NCBI GenBank assembly: GCA_964630925.1
Contig: CAZVZK010000128.1
Coordinates: forward strand, 1 to 29,381
DNA: 29,381 nucleotides
Direction of reading: 5' to 3'
DNA from: RGDT01 sp964630925
GTDB lineage: Bacteria > Planctomycetota > Planctomycetia > Gemmatales > Gemmataceae
A program made the position numbers and the translations under genes. Below are positions 15,409 to 24,079 of this stretch, piece by piece. Every line of letters starts with the position of its first letter. The first letter of the stretch is position 1. The notes under the pieces are model-generated. The model saw only the letters and a list, made by a program, of their open reading frames with translations. It did not search any database and was not told where the DNA came from.

Positions 15409-15867
15409 TCAACTCGCGGCGCCGGGGCTGGCTTGCTGGCTGAGGAGACGTTCGAGGACCGCGAGGCTTCGGCCGAGGGACCGCCCGATCAGCCATTTCA
15501 TCAACAGCCCCAGTCCGGGCACATACGTGCTGAAGGTGACTTCCCACACCAGCGTCGTCCCGCCCCCGGACGGGGTGAGGCGGATCTCTCCCTTGTGCCG
15601 CCTCAGGCAGCCACCGGCTGTCACGCGGTAGACGAAATGGGACGGGGGGACGGCCTCCTCCACCAGCTCCGCGAGGTGGGCAGAGAATCCCAGGACCGAC
15701 ACGGTCACCCGGCGCGTAGCGCCGGCGGCGTCCGGCAGGCCGCCCGGGCCGGGCGCGATGAGCTCGATGCGTGCCTCCGACCATTCATTCATGCGGTCCG
15801 GGTGGGTCAGGTACGGCCAGGCCCGGTCCGGGGGGACGGGGAGGTTGACCTCGAAATGCATTTTCAC
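15409..15867 (-). CDS. SRPBCC/polyketide-cyclase-like protein
   Basis: A roughly 152-residue START-like (SRPBCC) protein. I place the start at GTG 15867, six bases after GGGAGG; the ATG two codons further in (15861) has poorer spacing, and the ATG at 15897 lies upstream of that ribosome site. The opening MHFEVNLPVPPDRAWPYLTH, then MNEWSEARIELI, is typical of the family's first strand and helix. A strand pattern runs through TTLVWEVTFSTYVP, and a last amphipathic helix (SLGRSLAVLERLLSQ) closes the hydrophobic cup. Such proteins bind lipids or aromatic small molecules; the ligand is unknown. Confidence 0.78.
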   Translation of the reverse strand: MKMHFEVNLPVPPDRAWPYLTHPDRMNEWSEARIELIAPGPGGLPDAAGATRRVTVSVLGFSAHLAELVEEAVPPSHFVYRVTAGGCLRRHKGEIRLTPSGGGTTLVWEVTFSTYVPGLGLLMKWLIGRSLGRSLAVLERLLSQQASPGAAS

Positions 15868-15978
15868 GTCAAGCCTCCCGGCCGACTTCAACTTCACCGG
15901 AGTCCACGCAGTCAGACTTTCACCGCAAGCGGGCCCGTTCGTTAACTGCCGTCAAGCAACTTCCCGCGGCTTCAGCAG

Positions 15979-16009
15979 GCGGATGCCCGGCTCGTTAACA
16001 CCCCGAGTG
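15979..16009. repeat. 31-nt dispersed repeat, left copy
   Basis: Reads GCGGATGCCCGGCTCGT, then AACACCCCGAGTG after one T; matches 16761-16791 with three differences. The two copies lie in the same orientation on either side of the toxin-antitoxin pair. Confidence 0.7.
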
Positions 16010-16136
16010 ACGGCGGGAGCATGGTGTGCTCGGGCCGGGCCGTGGCATGGGGCAGGGCAGTTGTCATTGGCTGATGCGTGGGGCTGTGCTACCCTGGCGG
16101 CTGGGACGGCCCGCGATAGTACGGGGAGATTGCGTC

Positions 16137-16367
16137 ATGCCTCCGACGTTGGAGCAGCTCGGGATCGACCGCCTCGGCCCGGAGGACCGGCTCGCCCTCG
16201 CCGAGGCGATCTGGGAGAGCGTGGCGCTGGAGCTGGAGCGGGAGGCGGTGCCCGAGGCGCAGCTCGCGGAGCTGGATCGGCGGCTGGCGGATAGCATCGC
16301 CCGGCCCGACGCCGTCACGCCGTGGGAGGTGGTCAAGGCGCGCCTGCTGGCGAAGGTGCGGAAATGA
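16137..16367 (+). CDS. antitoxin of ParE-type addiction module
   Basis: A 76-residue addiction-module antitoxin of the TIGR02574 type. The start is ATG 16137 with GGGGAGAT 8 nt upstream. The hallmark is the helix run LGPEDRLALAEAIWESVALE, followed by an Ala/Glu-rich helix and a basic tail (WEVVKARLLAKVRK), as in the family, where residues after about 40 wrap the toxin. Its TGA overlaps the ATG of the toxin gene (ATGA), as expected for a coupled pair. Confidence 0.88.
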   Translation: MPPTLEQLGIDRLGPEDRLALAEAIWESVALELEREAVPEAQLAELDRRLADSIARPDAVTPWEVVKARLLAKVRK

Positions 16368-16660
16368 GCCTGGCCCTCGTCCTGCGCGACGAGGCGCAGG
16401 CCGAGCTGGAGGCCGCGGTCGATTACTACGAGGGGCAGAGGCCCGGCCTGGGGGCTGACTTCGTGGCCCGCGTGCAGGAGGTCTTCGACCGCATCACGGC
16501 GCTGCCGCAGATGCACGCCATCGTTCGCGCCGACATCCGGAAGGCGGTCGTGCTGCGTTTCCCGTACTGCGTCTATTGCCGGGCGGATGATACCCGCGTC
16601 GAGGTGATCGCCGTGTTCCACTCGCGCCGCGACCCGGCGGTGTGGCAGGCGAGGATCTGA
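16364..16660 (+). CDS. RelE/ParE-family toxin
   Basis: A 98-residue RelE/ParE-superfamily toxin. The start is ATG 16364, inside the antitoxin stop. It opens LVLRDEAQAELEAAVDYYEG, then ADFVARVQEVFDRI, the two helices of the fold, and ends with the strand pair VVLRFPYCVYCRADD, VEVIAVFHSRRDP. The conserved FPY and HxxRDP blocks identify it as ParE/RelE. ParE members poison gyrase and RelE members cut mRNA on the ribosome; which applies here cannot be told from sequence. Confidence 0.92.
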   Translation: MSLALVLRDEAQAELEAAVDYYEGQRPGLGADFVARVQEVFDRITALPQMHAIVRADIRKAVVLRFPYCVYCRADDTRVEVIAVFHSRRDPAVWQARI

Positions 16661-16981
16661 GGGTGGCTCTGAAGGCCAGGATTGCAACGTGGGGTGTTGT
16701 CTGCCGCGTCTACCCCCGGCCGAGGGGCCTTCACGGAGGGGTTGAGAACAGGGGCCGGTAGCGGATGCCCGGCTCGTCAACGGCCCGAGTGCTAGCTGGG
16801 GTCGAGGGGGGTGGAGGGCCGCGGCGCGGGGGACGTGGAGGTCTGTCTTTTTGTGCACATACTGATGCCTTTCGACTTTTTCTCCATTTTTTTCCCGCCT
16901 CTCGTTGACATCGCTGGTCGTATTCGTTGTGGAGAGGTTCTCCAGATCGCCCGGCCCGTTGCTCGCCCTCCGTGGTGCATC
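16661..16981. promoter_or_regulatory. gap ahead of the sigma-factor gene
   Basis: About 320 bp with no supported gene. It includes the second 31-nt repeat (16761-16791), then a T-rich stretch (16855-16895) that is unusual for this window, and a TTGACA at 16905-16910. The base composition falls sharply here. A promoter for the sigma-factor gene in this gap is likely; the exact -10 element is unclear. Confidence 0.4.
16761..16791. repeat. 31-nt dispersed repeat, right copy
   Basis: Same-orientation partner of 15979-16009, three differences. Together the copies bracket the toxin-antitoxin genes. Confidence 0.7.
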
Positions 16982-17596
16982 ATGTGCAAAGATGCCTCGC
17001 CTGTGGATTCCCGCTCGCTCCTTGATTGTGTCCGGGCTGGGCACTTGGGGACACTGTGGCAGTATCAGTGCGTGGCAGTGCGGGCTGTGGCTAAGGTTCT
17101 TCGGTTGGACGAGAAGGATCCGCGTGTTGTGGATTGTGCTACTGATGCAATACTGAAACTACATTTGAATGGCGCACGGAATTTCTACCTTGACAAGCAG
17201 AGCAAGGCCCTCGGGGATGGTTCGGAGGCATCTGTTGTCGAAAAACTGCACGCTTACCTCTCCAAGGTAGCGAGGCATGTGGCCCTCACAGCGTTGGCGA
17301 GGAATAAGCCCGCTTCGGTATCTCTTGATTCGAGCAGGGGCAGCGACCACACAATAGATCCACCCGAGCAATCACAGGAACCTCCCACAGACACGGAGAC
17401 GATCGAGAGGTTGGTAGAGAAGATCAAGATCCTCCACGACCCGCTCGAGCGGGCGATTCTCGGGTTGCGCTACCGAGGTGGGTTCAACTACGCCCAAATC
17501 GCCGACATGCTCTTCATGACCTCCGAGAGGGTTGCCAGACTATGCCAGCGCGCGATCCAGACGCTGAGCCGAATGATGGGAGAGAATCATGAGTAA
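16982..17596 (+). CDS. divergent ECF-like RNA polymerase sigma factor
   Basis: A sigma-70-family factor of 204 residues from ATG 16982 (MCKDASPVD). No strong Shine-Dalgarno is visible; the frame is open further up to GTG 16811, but that part encodes a Phe-rich stretch over the T-rich leader and is unlikely to be translated. The C-terminal half has a clear region 4: LHDPLERAILGLRYRGGFNY, then AQIADMLFMTSERVARLCQR, a helix-turn-helix. Region 2 (about 20-70, RAVAKVLRLDEKDPRVVDCA) is much less conserved. Its last 8 bases overlap the next gene, which encodes a membrane WD40-like protein placed where an anti-sigma gene is expected. Codon use is less GC-biased than in flanking genes. Confidence 0.8.
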   Translation: MCKDASPVDSRSLLDCVRAGHLGTLWQYQCVAVRAVAKVLRLDEKDPRVVDCATDAILKLHLNGARNFYLDKQSKALGDGSEASVVEKLHAYLSKVARHVALTALARNKPASVSLDSSRGSDHTIDPPEQSQEPPTDTETIERLVEKIKILHDPLERAILGLRYRGGFNYAQIADMLFMTSERVARLCQRAIQTLSRMMGENHE

Positions 17597-20051
17597 GCCA
17601 AACGAGAAGACACCCGATGGGGCACATTCGTCTCAGCCGCTAGTCGATATCCACCAGGATGATTCGGTTGAACTGCCTGACTGGGCGACGAAAGACGCTG
17701 AGATGGTGCAGCAACTGATGGCATGGGGGGAGGCTCACCCGCTCACTGCCAACACCCGCTCCAAGCAGTCGCGGCCCGCTGCTTCGGGGAGCCAAGGCTC
17801 TGAGCAGGGAGCCACCCGCGACGAGGGCGACACCGTGCCGAGTGGCGGCAAGTCCAAGTACAGCGGTTGGCCGAAGGCCATCCTGACCATCATGTTCCTC
17901 GCTGCCTTCGCCGGCGTGTCCGTCTATGCGATCACCGAGGGGCATGCCCGACGGCACTCTGAGTTGGCACGCGATCTCCACGAGGCCAAGTCCCGCGCCG
18001 AGATCCGCGTCCGGGCCCTGATCGAACGCGCGCGCTGGCGACTGGACCTACCGAAATTCGGTCGGATCACCGAGACGCGGCAGCTACTTCTCGAAGCGGG
18101 CGAATCGCTCCGCACACTGGAAGATGACAAGGTTATCCGCGAGTTGGAACTTCAGATCCGCTCCACCTTCGTCGCCACTCTCTCACTTGTCGATGTCCGC
18201 CCGCGCGAAATCACCCAGTTGGCGGCCGATCCCTTCCTGCTCTGGCCGATCGCCTGTCATGGCAATTCCATTGCCATCGCCACGACCAAGGGCATTGTGG
18301 TGTGGAAGCGAAGCACCAAGCTCGCGGAGGCGGACAAGTTACGCCCGCTCAAGGGGGCCCGTTTGTTGTACAGCCCAGACGGGACCTACCTTGCTCTCCT
18401 CTCCCCCAAAGGCAGCCTGGAATTGTGGGACAAGGAGGCGACCATTCGCTGGGCCAAATTCGAACTGAAAAGGCCGGCGCCGTTCCTTGCCGCCGGCTTC
18501 CTGCCGGGCGGCAAGTCGATCCGGGCCTGCACCTCGGATGGCCAAGTTAGCACCTGGGACATCCCTTCTCGGAAACAGACGGACGGCCGCGCGGCGGATG
18601 TCAAGGGCATGGGGACGCTGACGGCAGCATCCTTTGACACGACTGGCGAACGCTTGCTCGTCGGCGACGAGGACGGGCAGGTCCGGTTGTTGCCAGTGGA
18701 GGGCAGGGAAGGGCTGAAACTGCCGCCAATGAACAGCCGCGTCGCGTCACTTGCCTGGTCCCCTGAGGGCGGGCGGTTCGCGATCGGGTGCATGGACGGC
18801 TCGGTCCTCCTTCTGCGGTCGAACGGGGCGCCGCTGCTGTCGCTGCCGGGCCTGGACTGGGTCGATAGCCTGGCCTTCAGCGCAGACGGTCGCATGCTCT
18901 GCGGTGGACAGCGAAATGGGCCTGGTTATCTGTGGGACACCGAGACGGGCGAAAGGCTGCAGGTGCGCGGCACGCCGGTGGGCGTTTCCAGCGACGGGGT
19001 GCTGGCCGTAACTTCAACCAGCGCGGTCGCCTTCGACGCCCTGATCCGCCCTACCACGATCGTGCCTTACGCAGGGCACAGGGGCACCCCGGTTCGGCTG
19101 GCATGGTCCGGGGCCACCAAGGGCAAGGACCATTTCTTCGCCACCCTCGACGCCGCATTCCATGTCCGCGTCTGGAAGGCCGGGCAGCCCCGGCCGCTGC
19201 TCGTCGCACAGATGCCCTGGAAAGGCTACTTCGCCATGAACGGTAGCGTGGCGTTAAGCAAGGACGCGAAGCACGTCGCGTTCGCCAGCGGCGGACCAGC
19301 TGCTTCCGTCGCTCGCATCCTGGAGGTGGCGACGGGCAAACTCGTCGCCGAATGGATGTTGCCCGGCGGGTACGAGACCCTACTCGCCGGCGGGGGGGAC
19401 CGCTTCCTGCTACTTCGTGAGGAGAGTGCCGAGGGCAAGTCGGCGCTGCGTACAGCGGTCTATGAGTTGGTTCCTGGTCGGCCGGCGAAGGTCGAGCGCG
19501 TCCTGCGCGAGCCCGGCCCGCACGACGAGGCCGGCTACTACTCAGCCAGAGTGGCCGGCGAGGTGTATATGTGGATTGGGCCACGTGAGCCCCTATCCGC
19601 CGGCCGAGTCGAAATCCGCGATATTACCACCGGGAAGGTGATCGCGGAGCGCAAACTCGGTGGGTACCAGGGCGTCAGCATCGACGAGGGCGGCAAGGCG
19701 CTTTGGGTATACGAGCCCGAGAACAAGGTGCTGAAATACGACCTCACCAAGCCTCTGCCCGGCGTGCGGGCGGACCGGATGCCATTTTTCATGTCCACGG
19801 ACGGGAAATGGGGTGGGTACCCCCCCAGGAATCCTGGCCCGCACGAATTGGAAGCCTTGGTGTTGGAGCGCTCAGGCAAGCCGTTCATCACGATCGGCGG
19901 CGGCTCGACTACAGCTCGAGTCGAGTTCTTGGGGGTCAGTTCGGACGGCAGATTCATTAGCTGGGGCCACCAGCAAGGCGCGGCTGTGATCGCCGATCTC
20001 CCCGCGCTGGAAGGCGCGATCGACACATTCATGAGGGAGTTGCGCCGGTAG
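17589..20051 (+). CDS. single-pass membrane protein with WD40-like propeller, possible anti-sigma regulator
   Basis: An 820-residue protein starting at ATG 17589 inside the sigma gene's end. Residues 1-92 are hydrophilic and would be cytoplasmic; one TM helix lies at about 95-115 (KAILTIMFLAAFAGVSVYAI). A charged helical stalk follows (118-195, including ELARDLHEAKSRAEIRVRAL). From about 200 to the end come irregular WD40/PQQ-like blades, with recognisable units such as YSPDGTYLALLSPKGSLELW, WSPEGGRFAIGCMDGSVLLL and FSADGRMLCGGQ. The layout (short cytoplasmic part, one TM, large outer sensor) and overlap with the sigma gene fit an anti-sigma factor or a sigma-linked sensor. No zinc anti-sigma motif is visible in the cytoplasmic part, so that role is inference. 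Confidence 0.82.
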   Translation: MSKPNEKTPDGAHSSQPLVDIHQDDSVELPDWATKDAEMVQQLMAWGEAHPLTANTRSKQSRPAASGSQGSEQGATRDEGDTVPSGGKSKYSGWPKAILTIMFLAAFAGVSVYAITEGHARRHSELARDLHEAKSRAEIRVRALIERARWRLDLPKFGRITETRQLLLEAGESLRTLEDDKVIRELELQIRSTFVATLSLVDVRPREITQLAADPFLLWPIACHGNSIAIATTKGIVVWKRSTKLAEADKLRPLKGARLLYSPDGTYLALLSPKGSLELWDKEATIRWAKFELKRPAPFLAAGFLPGGKSIRACTSDGQVSTWDIPSRKQTDGRAADVKGMGTLTAASFDTTGERLLVGDEDGQVRLLPVEGREGLKLPPMNSRVASLAWSPEGGRFAIGCMDGSVLLLRSNGAPLLSLPGLDWVDSLAFSADGRMLCGGQRNGPGYLWDTETGERLQVRGTPVGVSSDGVLAVTSTSAVAFDALIRPTTIVPYAGHRGTPVRLAWSGATKGKDHFFATLDAAFHVRVWKAGQPRPLLVAQMPWKGYFAMNGSVALSKDAKHVAFASGGPAASVARILEVATGKLVAEWMLPGGYETLLAGGGDRFLLLREESAEGKSALRTAVYELVPGRPAKVERVLREPGPHDEAGYYSARVAGEVYMWIGPREPLSAGRVEIRDITTGKVIAERKLGGYQGVSIDEGGKALWVYEPENKVLKYDLTKPLPGVRADRMPFFMSTDGKWGGYPPRNPGPHELEALVLERSGKPFITIGGGSTTARVEFLGVSSDGRFISWGHQQGAAVIADLPALEGAIDTFMRELRR

Positions 20052-20234
20052 CTGGTCAGACGTCCACAATCGGTCCCCGTCACATTATTTGGCTTTTTTT
20101 CGCCCGCCCTGATCGGCACCGCGGTCTTTTGTGTGGGCGGTTCCTCCGTGTCTCGCCCTGGCCTTCCCGGTTTCGCGCTGTCGCGTCCGTGCCCTGCTGC
20201 GCGCTGTCCGTTCTCGTGCCTGGAGGTGGTTCTC

Positions 20235-21101
20235 ATGAAGTCCGCAAGTTGCCTCAGGGTCATCGCTCTCGCTGTCGCTTTGGTCGCTTGCGTGTGTCTG
20301 GCTGCCTCACCGCTGGCTGCCTCGCCGGTCGAGGAGGACGAGTATGCGTCGCTCGCTCGGCAGATGGCGGACAAGGCGCGTGAGCGGGGCAGCAGCGTGG
20401 GTTCGGCATTGCCCCACCCGGCGTCCATCCAGTCGCGCGGGGGAAAGAAGTCGATGGCCGTCGTCCAATTCATGCTATGCGGCGCGGCGCGCGCCAGGCA
20501 GCGGGTTGCGGCCTTCGAGAGCGAGTCCCTGTCTCAGGCGGCGCGCGAGGTCGATGCTCTCGTCGGGAAGGCCGTCGCGGCTCGCGTCCTAGGCGAGCCA
20601 GTGGACGCTCTGCTCGAACAGCTCGATGCTGGCGGGAAGCGTCTTGGCCGGCAGGTCAGCGCGCAGGGGCTGGGGGCGGAGGCTCAGTCGTATTTGCGTA
20701 TGGTCCGCGAGTCGCGGGCGTTCCTGGCCAGCGACGCTTCCGCAGCGGAGTACTTCGGGCAGAAGGGTCGCTCGGAGCGGCCTCACGCAGGTGCGGCGTG
20801 GCTGTTGGACGGTGAGCTGGCCGAGTTGCCGGCCCCACTGGCCGCTGCGGCCAAGGTGAAGCCTCGGCTGGAGCGTGCCCATGAAGCAGTGCGCCGCCGC
20901 GTGTACCAGGGGGGGGTAGACCGCAGTCTGGCCTCCGTGGTGGCCGACCTCTCGGCCTCCGTTCGCGTGGAGTCGGACAATCTCGCCAAGTTCCTGCGGC
21001 CAAGTGAAATCACCCGCGCGTCACGCTGGCGCAGGGGCCTTAGCGACGCGGCTGAACTGTTGGGCCAGCGTGCGGGCCCCTGGGTGTTGAGCTCGCGCTG
21101 A
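20235..21101 (+). CDS. exported helical protein of unknown function
   Basis: A 288-residue exported protein. The start is ATG 20235, with TGGAGGTGG upstream; an in-frame start 102 nt earlier puts Pro/Cys-rich residues before the signal and is rejected. Residues 1-31 (MKSASCLRVIALAVALVACV...) are a signal peptide, with Cys residues inside it. The mature protein is Ala/Arg/Glu-rich and almost wholly helical by pattern, with a long coiled-coil-prone stretch in the middle (ARARQRVAAFESESLSQAAR). I do not recognise it. It follows the WD40 membrane gene by 183 bp, in the same direction. Confidence 0.7.
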   Translation: MKSASCLRVIALAVALVACVCLAASPLAASPVEEDEYASLARQMADKARERGSSVGSALPHPASIQSRGGKKSMAVVQFMLCGAARARQRVAAFESESLSQAAREVDALVGKAVAARVLGEPVDALLEQLDAGGKRLGRQVSAQGLGAEAQSYLRMVRESRAFLASDASAAEYFGQKGRSERPHAGAAWLLDGELAELPAPLAAAAKVKPRLERAHEAVRRRVYQGGVDRSLASVVADLSASVRVESDNLAKFLRPSEITRASRWRRGLSDAAELLGQRAGPWVLSSR

Positions 21102-21194
21102 GGCCCCCGACGCTCGTGTTTCCAGATCACCGGCCAGCACCCGCCGGGACGTTCCCATGTGGGTGCTAGCCATTCAGTTGAATCGGAGGGTGTG

Positions 21195-21686
21195 ATGCGC
21201 CAGTTGTTCCTCGTCGCGATGTGCCTGCTCGTCGCGGCCTCGGTGGGCTCCATGTTCCTCGGCGGCAGCGCGCCAGCGCCGGTCCGCGACGAGCCGGTGT
21301 TCGCGGTGTCCGAGCCCACGGCGCCCACGGCCAGCGCCGACCCGTCCCCCGTCCCGCTCCCGGCCCCGGTCAAGATCCTGCCGATGCCGACACTCGCCTC
21401 GGTCGAGGAGTTGCCGACCGGCAAGCTCCCCGAGACGCAGGCCGAGGCCGTCAAGGGTTCCGTGAACATCAACGTCAGCCGCGACATCAACATCACGCGA
21501 CAGACAACCCAACAACCTTGGGGAGGTCGCCAGACCACCACCCACGTGCAGATTCCCACAACGCGCAACATCGGGTTCGAATTGAGCACCCCGAAGGGGG
21601 TTTCCATGGCACCCATGCGGATCAACCCGGACTCGATCCGCACGGAGGCGCGGCGCGGCCTCAGAGACCTGATTGACGGCGACTGA
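21195..21686 (+). CDS. small exported Pro-rich protein with GVSMAPM C-terminal motif
   Basis: A 163-residue exported protein. The start is ATG 21195, seven bases after GGAGGG. Residues 1-25 are the signal (MRQLFLVAMCLLVAASVGSM). A Pro/Ala-rich segment follows (28-75), then a Thr/Asn-rich beta-like part (SVNINVSRDINITRQTT) and a C-terminal helix. Near the end it carries GVSMAPM followed by DSIRTEARRGLRDLIDGD, which resembles the end of the next protein. Unknown family. Confidence 0.7.
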   Translation: MRQLFLVAMCLLVAASVGSMFLGGSAPAPVRDEPVFAVSEPTAPTASADPSPVPLPAPVKILPMPTLASVEELPTGKLPETQAEAVKGSVNINVSRDINITRQTTQQPWGGRQTTTHVQIPTTRNIGFELSTPKGVSMAPMRINPDSIRTEARRGLRDLIDGD

Positions 21687-21770
21687 GGTGTGTGGTGGGC
21701 GGCCCGGCTTCCGAGTCGGAAGACGGGCCGCCTCCTTGCCCGCCGTCTCCTCTTCTCGAAAGGGCAACAC

Positions 21771-22931
21771 ATGCGACAGCACTTCTCGATCCACCGCTGG
21801 GCGTTGAGCCTTGTCGTCCTTGCCGGGCTGGCGCTCTCCCTGCCCCTTCCCCCCGCGAAGGTTAAGGCGGCGTCCGCGGGCGAGCCCCCGACCGCCCGGC
21901 CACCGCGCGACGCCGCGGCGCTCGAACGACTGGTGAAATACGCCAAGTCGGAGGGCATCACGTTCGTCGTATCCATCAAAGAGCTGGCGAAGGCTTGCGA
22001 GGAGCAGCAGGCGAAGGGAGCCCACGTCTCGCAGTATTTGAGGCGGCTGAAGAATCTGAACATCTTGTTCGGGTTCGCGATTCTGAAAAACGATATTGTT
22101 CTACTCGGCATCAATAATCCTGCGCGCCCGCATCTGTATCTCGATGATCTGGCCCACACGATACAAGCGGTCTGGAATGACAGGGTTCCCAAGTGTTCAC
22201 TTGAGCCTGATGAGAAACATGCAGATGTCCAGCGCTGTGTCATCGGCGGTGTGCCGTCCGCGTCCGCGTTCGCAGACTCTCTCATCGCGGGTGACTATGT
22301 GATGAAGCAGCTTGCGATGGGGACGATTAAATCGCGTCTCCCCGGTTTGAAGTCGTTTTTCGATTTGGCCGTCGCGAATCAGAAGAAGAACCCTGGCAGC
22401 GTCCCCTCCCAGATGAACCGCTGGTGGTTTACCCGTCCACCAATTGATGTTCATAGAACAGTTGTCGTTGACGAGAAGATCGTGTTGCTGACAAAAAACC
22501 CCGTCGTGGTTCTCACCGAACGGGAAGTCGCTGGGAAAAAATGGGGCACGGGAGAGACGGGGGCCGAGGCACAGGATTTCGCGATCACATTGACATTCCA
22601 CCTCAACCCATTGGCGGACACCTATCCCGCGATCGGGCGGCTTATGGCTCTCTTCCAACTCCACGACTTGGTGTTCCACATCCGGAAATTCGTGAAATCC
22701 GCCGACGACCTGCCCGGCAAAGACTTCTGGATCAATCGCTACCGCAGCCCGTACAAGGGGCCACCACTAACCCTCCCCACCCTTACCCGGACCATCGATC
22801 TCGATGACGGCCGGCTTCGGCTGAGCTGCTCGGGGGGGGTCGATATGGCACCAATGAAGGCGTCTTCGGTGTCCCGAGTTGCCTCCGCTGACGGGGTGTT
22901 GAGGCGCTGGCTGCAGGGGGATTCTAGATAA
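21771..22931 (+). CDS. exported DUF1598-type protein
   Basis: A 386-residue exported protein. The start is ATG 21771 with GAAAGGG upstream. Residues 1-30 are the signal. The body fits DUF1598 as found in planctomycetes: LNILFGFAILKNDIVLLGIN (the family's DIVLAGPAE strand), LYLDDLAHTIQAVW followed by KCSLEPDE, then DYVMKQLAMG (family: ADYRMKRxGMG), MNRWWF, and the late helix HLNPLADTYPAIGRLMALFQ. The C terminus has GGVDMAPMKASSVSR and a final helix LRRWLQGDSR, echoing the previous protein. The DUF1598 call is from memory of the family and was not checked by search. Confidence 0.65.
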   Translation: MRQHFSIHRWALSLVVLAGLALSLPLPPAKVKAASAGEPPTARPPRDAAALERLVKYAKSEGITFVVSIKELAKACEEQQAKGAHVSQYLRRLKNLNILFGFAILKNDIVLLGINNPARPHLYLDDLAHTIQAVWNDRVPKCSLEPDEKHADVQRCVIGGVPSASAFADSLIAGDYVMKQLAMGTIKSRLPGLKSFFDLAVANQKKNPGSVPSQMNRWWFTRPPIDVHRTVVVDEKIVLLTKNPVVVLTEREVAGKKWGTGETGAEAQDFAITLTFHLNPLADTYPAIGRLMALFQLHDLVFHIRKFVKSADDLPGKDFWINRYRSPYKGPPLTLPTLTRTIDLDDGRLRLSCSGGVDMAPMKASSVSRVASADGVLRRWLQGDSR

Positions 22932-23089
22932 ATGTGCCCGCGCTACGCCCGGCGAATCACCTGGCATCCGGGGTTGGTACGAACCACGAACCCTGCCAGG
23001 CGTGGGATCCAGACATGGATTGCGGTGTCGATCACTGTAGTTTGCTGCCTGAGCCTGGTTCCATTGAATGTGAAACACTCGAGGCTTCC

Positions 23090-23839
23090 ATGATCATCTA
23101 CCTGTGGTGCTTCACCGCGTTCAACGCCATATTCCTGGTACGCATGCGGCTGATTCACGTTCGGCAGCTCAAACTGTTTCAGGAGCACATCGGGCACGTG
23201 AAGGAGGGGGCCATGAGCTGCCTTGAGGTGCTCGGCTTGGCCTTCGATTTCATCCATGACACCACCAAACACTTGTTGGTGGCCATCCTCGTCTCTGTCA
23301 TCAGCACGGTCGTGCTCGTGTGGGCACTGTGGCGGCCGGCCCGGTGGAAGGCCTATTGCATGCTCATTGTCGGAATCGCCCTCGTCTGGATCGGGGGGAA
23401 TCTCACGCCCGAAGCATTGGCCGGGCCAGACGGCAAGGGGTCTCCTGCGGCTGCCGCCTTCCTGGCCAATGACAAGCACTCCATCGTGTTGAAAACGCTG
23501 TTCGTGATTGGTCATGTCTATGTGTTTATCGCCACGATGCAGTTCTTGTGCGGGGCTGTCAACGACGACTTCTGGATTGATGTGAGAGAGGAAAAGGAGC
23601 GAATCCGTCGTGAACGCACCGACCGCCTGATCGGGGTGCTGGGTGTGATTCGACGGCAGGCTGATGCTGATCACGGATTCCGTTGGTTCTTCCAAACGTT
23701 GTCAGGGATTGAACAGAGACTGTTCGTCGGCATCTGCGTTGCGTTCGCTCCTGGCACGCACTCATCGGACATCGGGCCTGTCGTCGCCACCGTGCGAAGG
23801 AATTGGGAGACCCTTCGGGAGCGGTATTCGCTGGCGTAG
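23090..23839 (+). CDS. multi-pass membrane protein of unknown function
   Basis: A 249-residue membrane protein from ATG 23090, with GAGG about 6 nt upstream. The frame is open to GTG 22934, but that extension (52 residues, Cys/Pro-rich) has no signal or motif. Hydrophobic segments lie at about 2-17, 62-81 (LLVAILVSVISTVVLVWALW), 88-105 and 135-160. The C-terminal third is cytoplasmic-looking and basic (REEKERIRRERTDRLIGVLG). No family was recognised. It is the last plus-strand gene of the low-GC block. Confidence 0.65.
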   Translation: MIIYLWCFTAFNAIFLVRMRLIHVRQLKLFQEHIGHVKEGAMSCLEVLGLAFDFIHDTTKHLLVAILVSVISTVVLVWALWRPARWKAYCMLIVGIALVWIGGNLTPEALAGPDGKGSPAAAAFLANDKHSIVLKTLFVIGHVYVFIATMQFLCGAVNDDFWIDVREEKERIRRERTDRLIGVLGVIRRQADADHGFRWFFQTLSGIEQRLFVGICVAFAPGTHSSDIGPVVATVRRNWETLRERYSLA

Positions 23840-24079
23840 CGCCGTGGACCACCCCTGACGCGCTCGCCTGCCCTCTACAGCCACCTGGCACATCCCCGCC
23901 CCGAGGAGGTGATCCTTGAAGGGTTGCCAGTCCGAGAAGGCCGGCTCGCGGCCGGAGTGGGCGTATGGGGGGCATGGGTCGGTCCTTCGGGTCGTCTTTC
24001 GGGCCGCTGATCGAGCCGCACGAAGCGCAGCCGAGGTGCGTGATCCGGCGGTGAGTGTGGAGCCGGCGGCGTGTCGCGG

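Noticed and set aside
16811..16981. N-terminal extension of the sigma factor
   Set aside because: It would translate a T-rich leader into a Phe-rich segment not seen in sigma factors; a promoter region is more likely.
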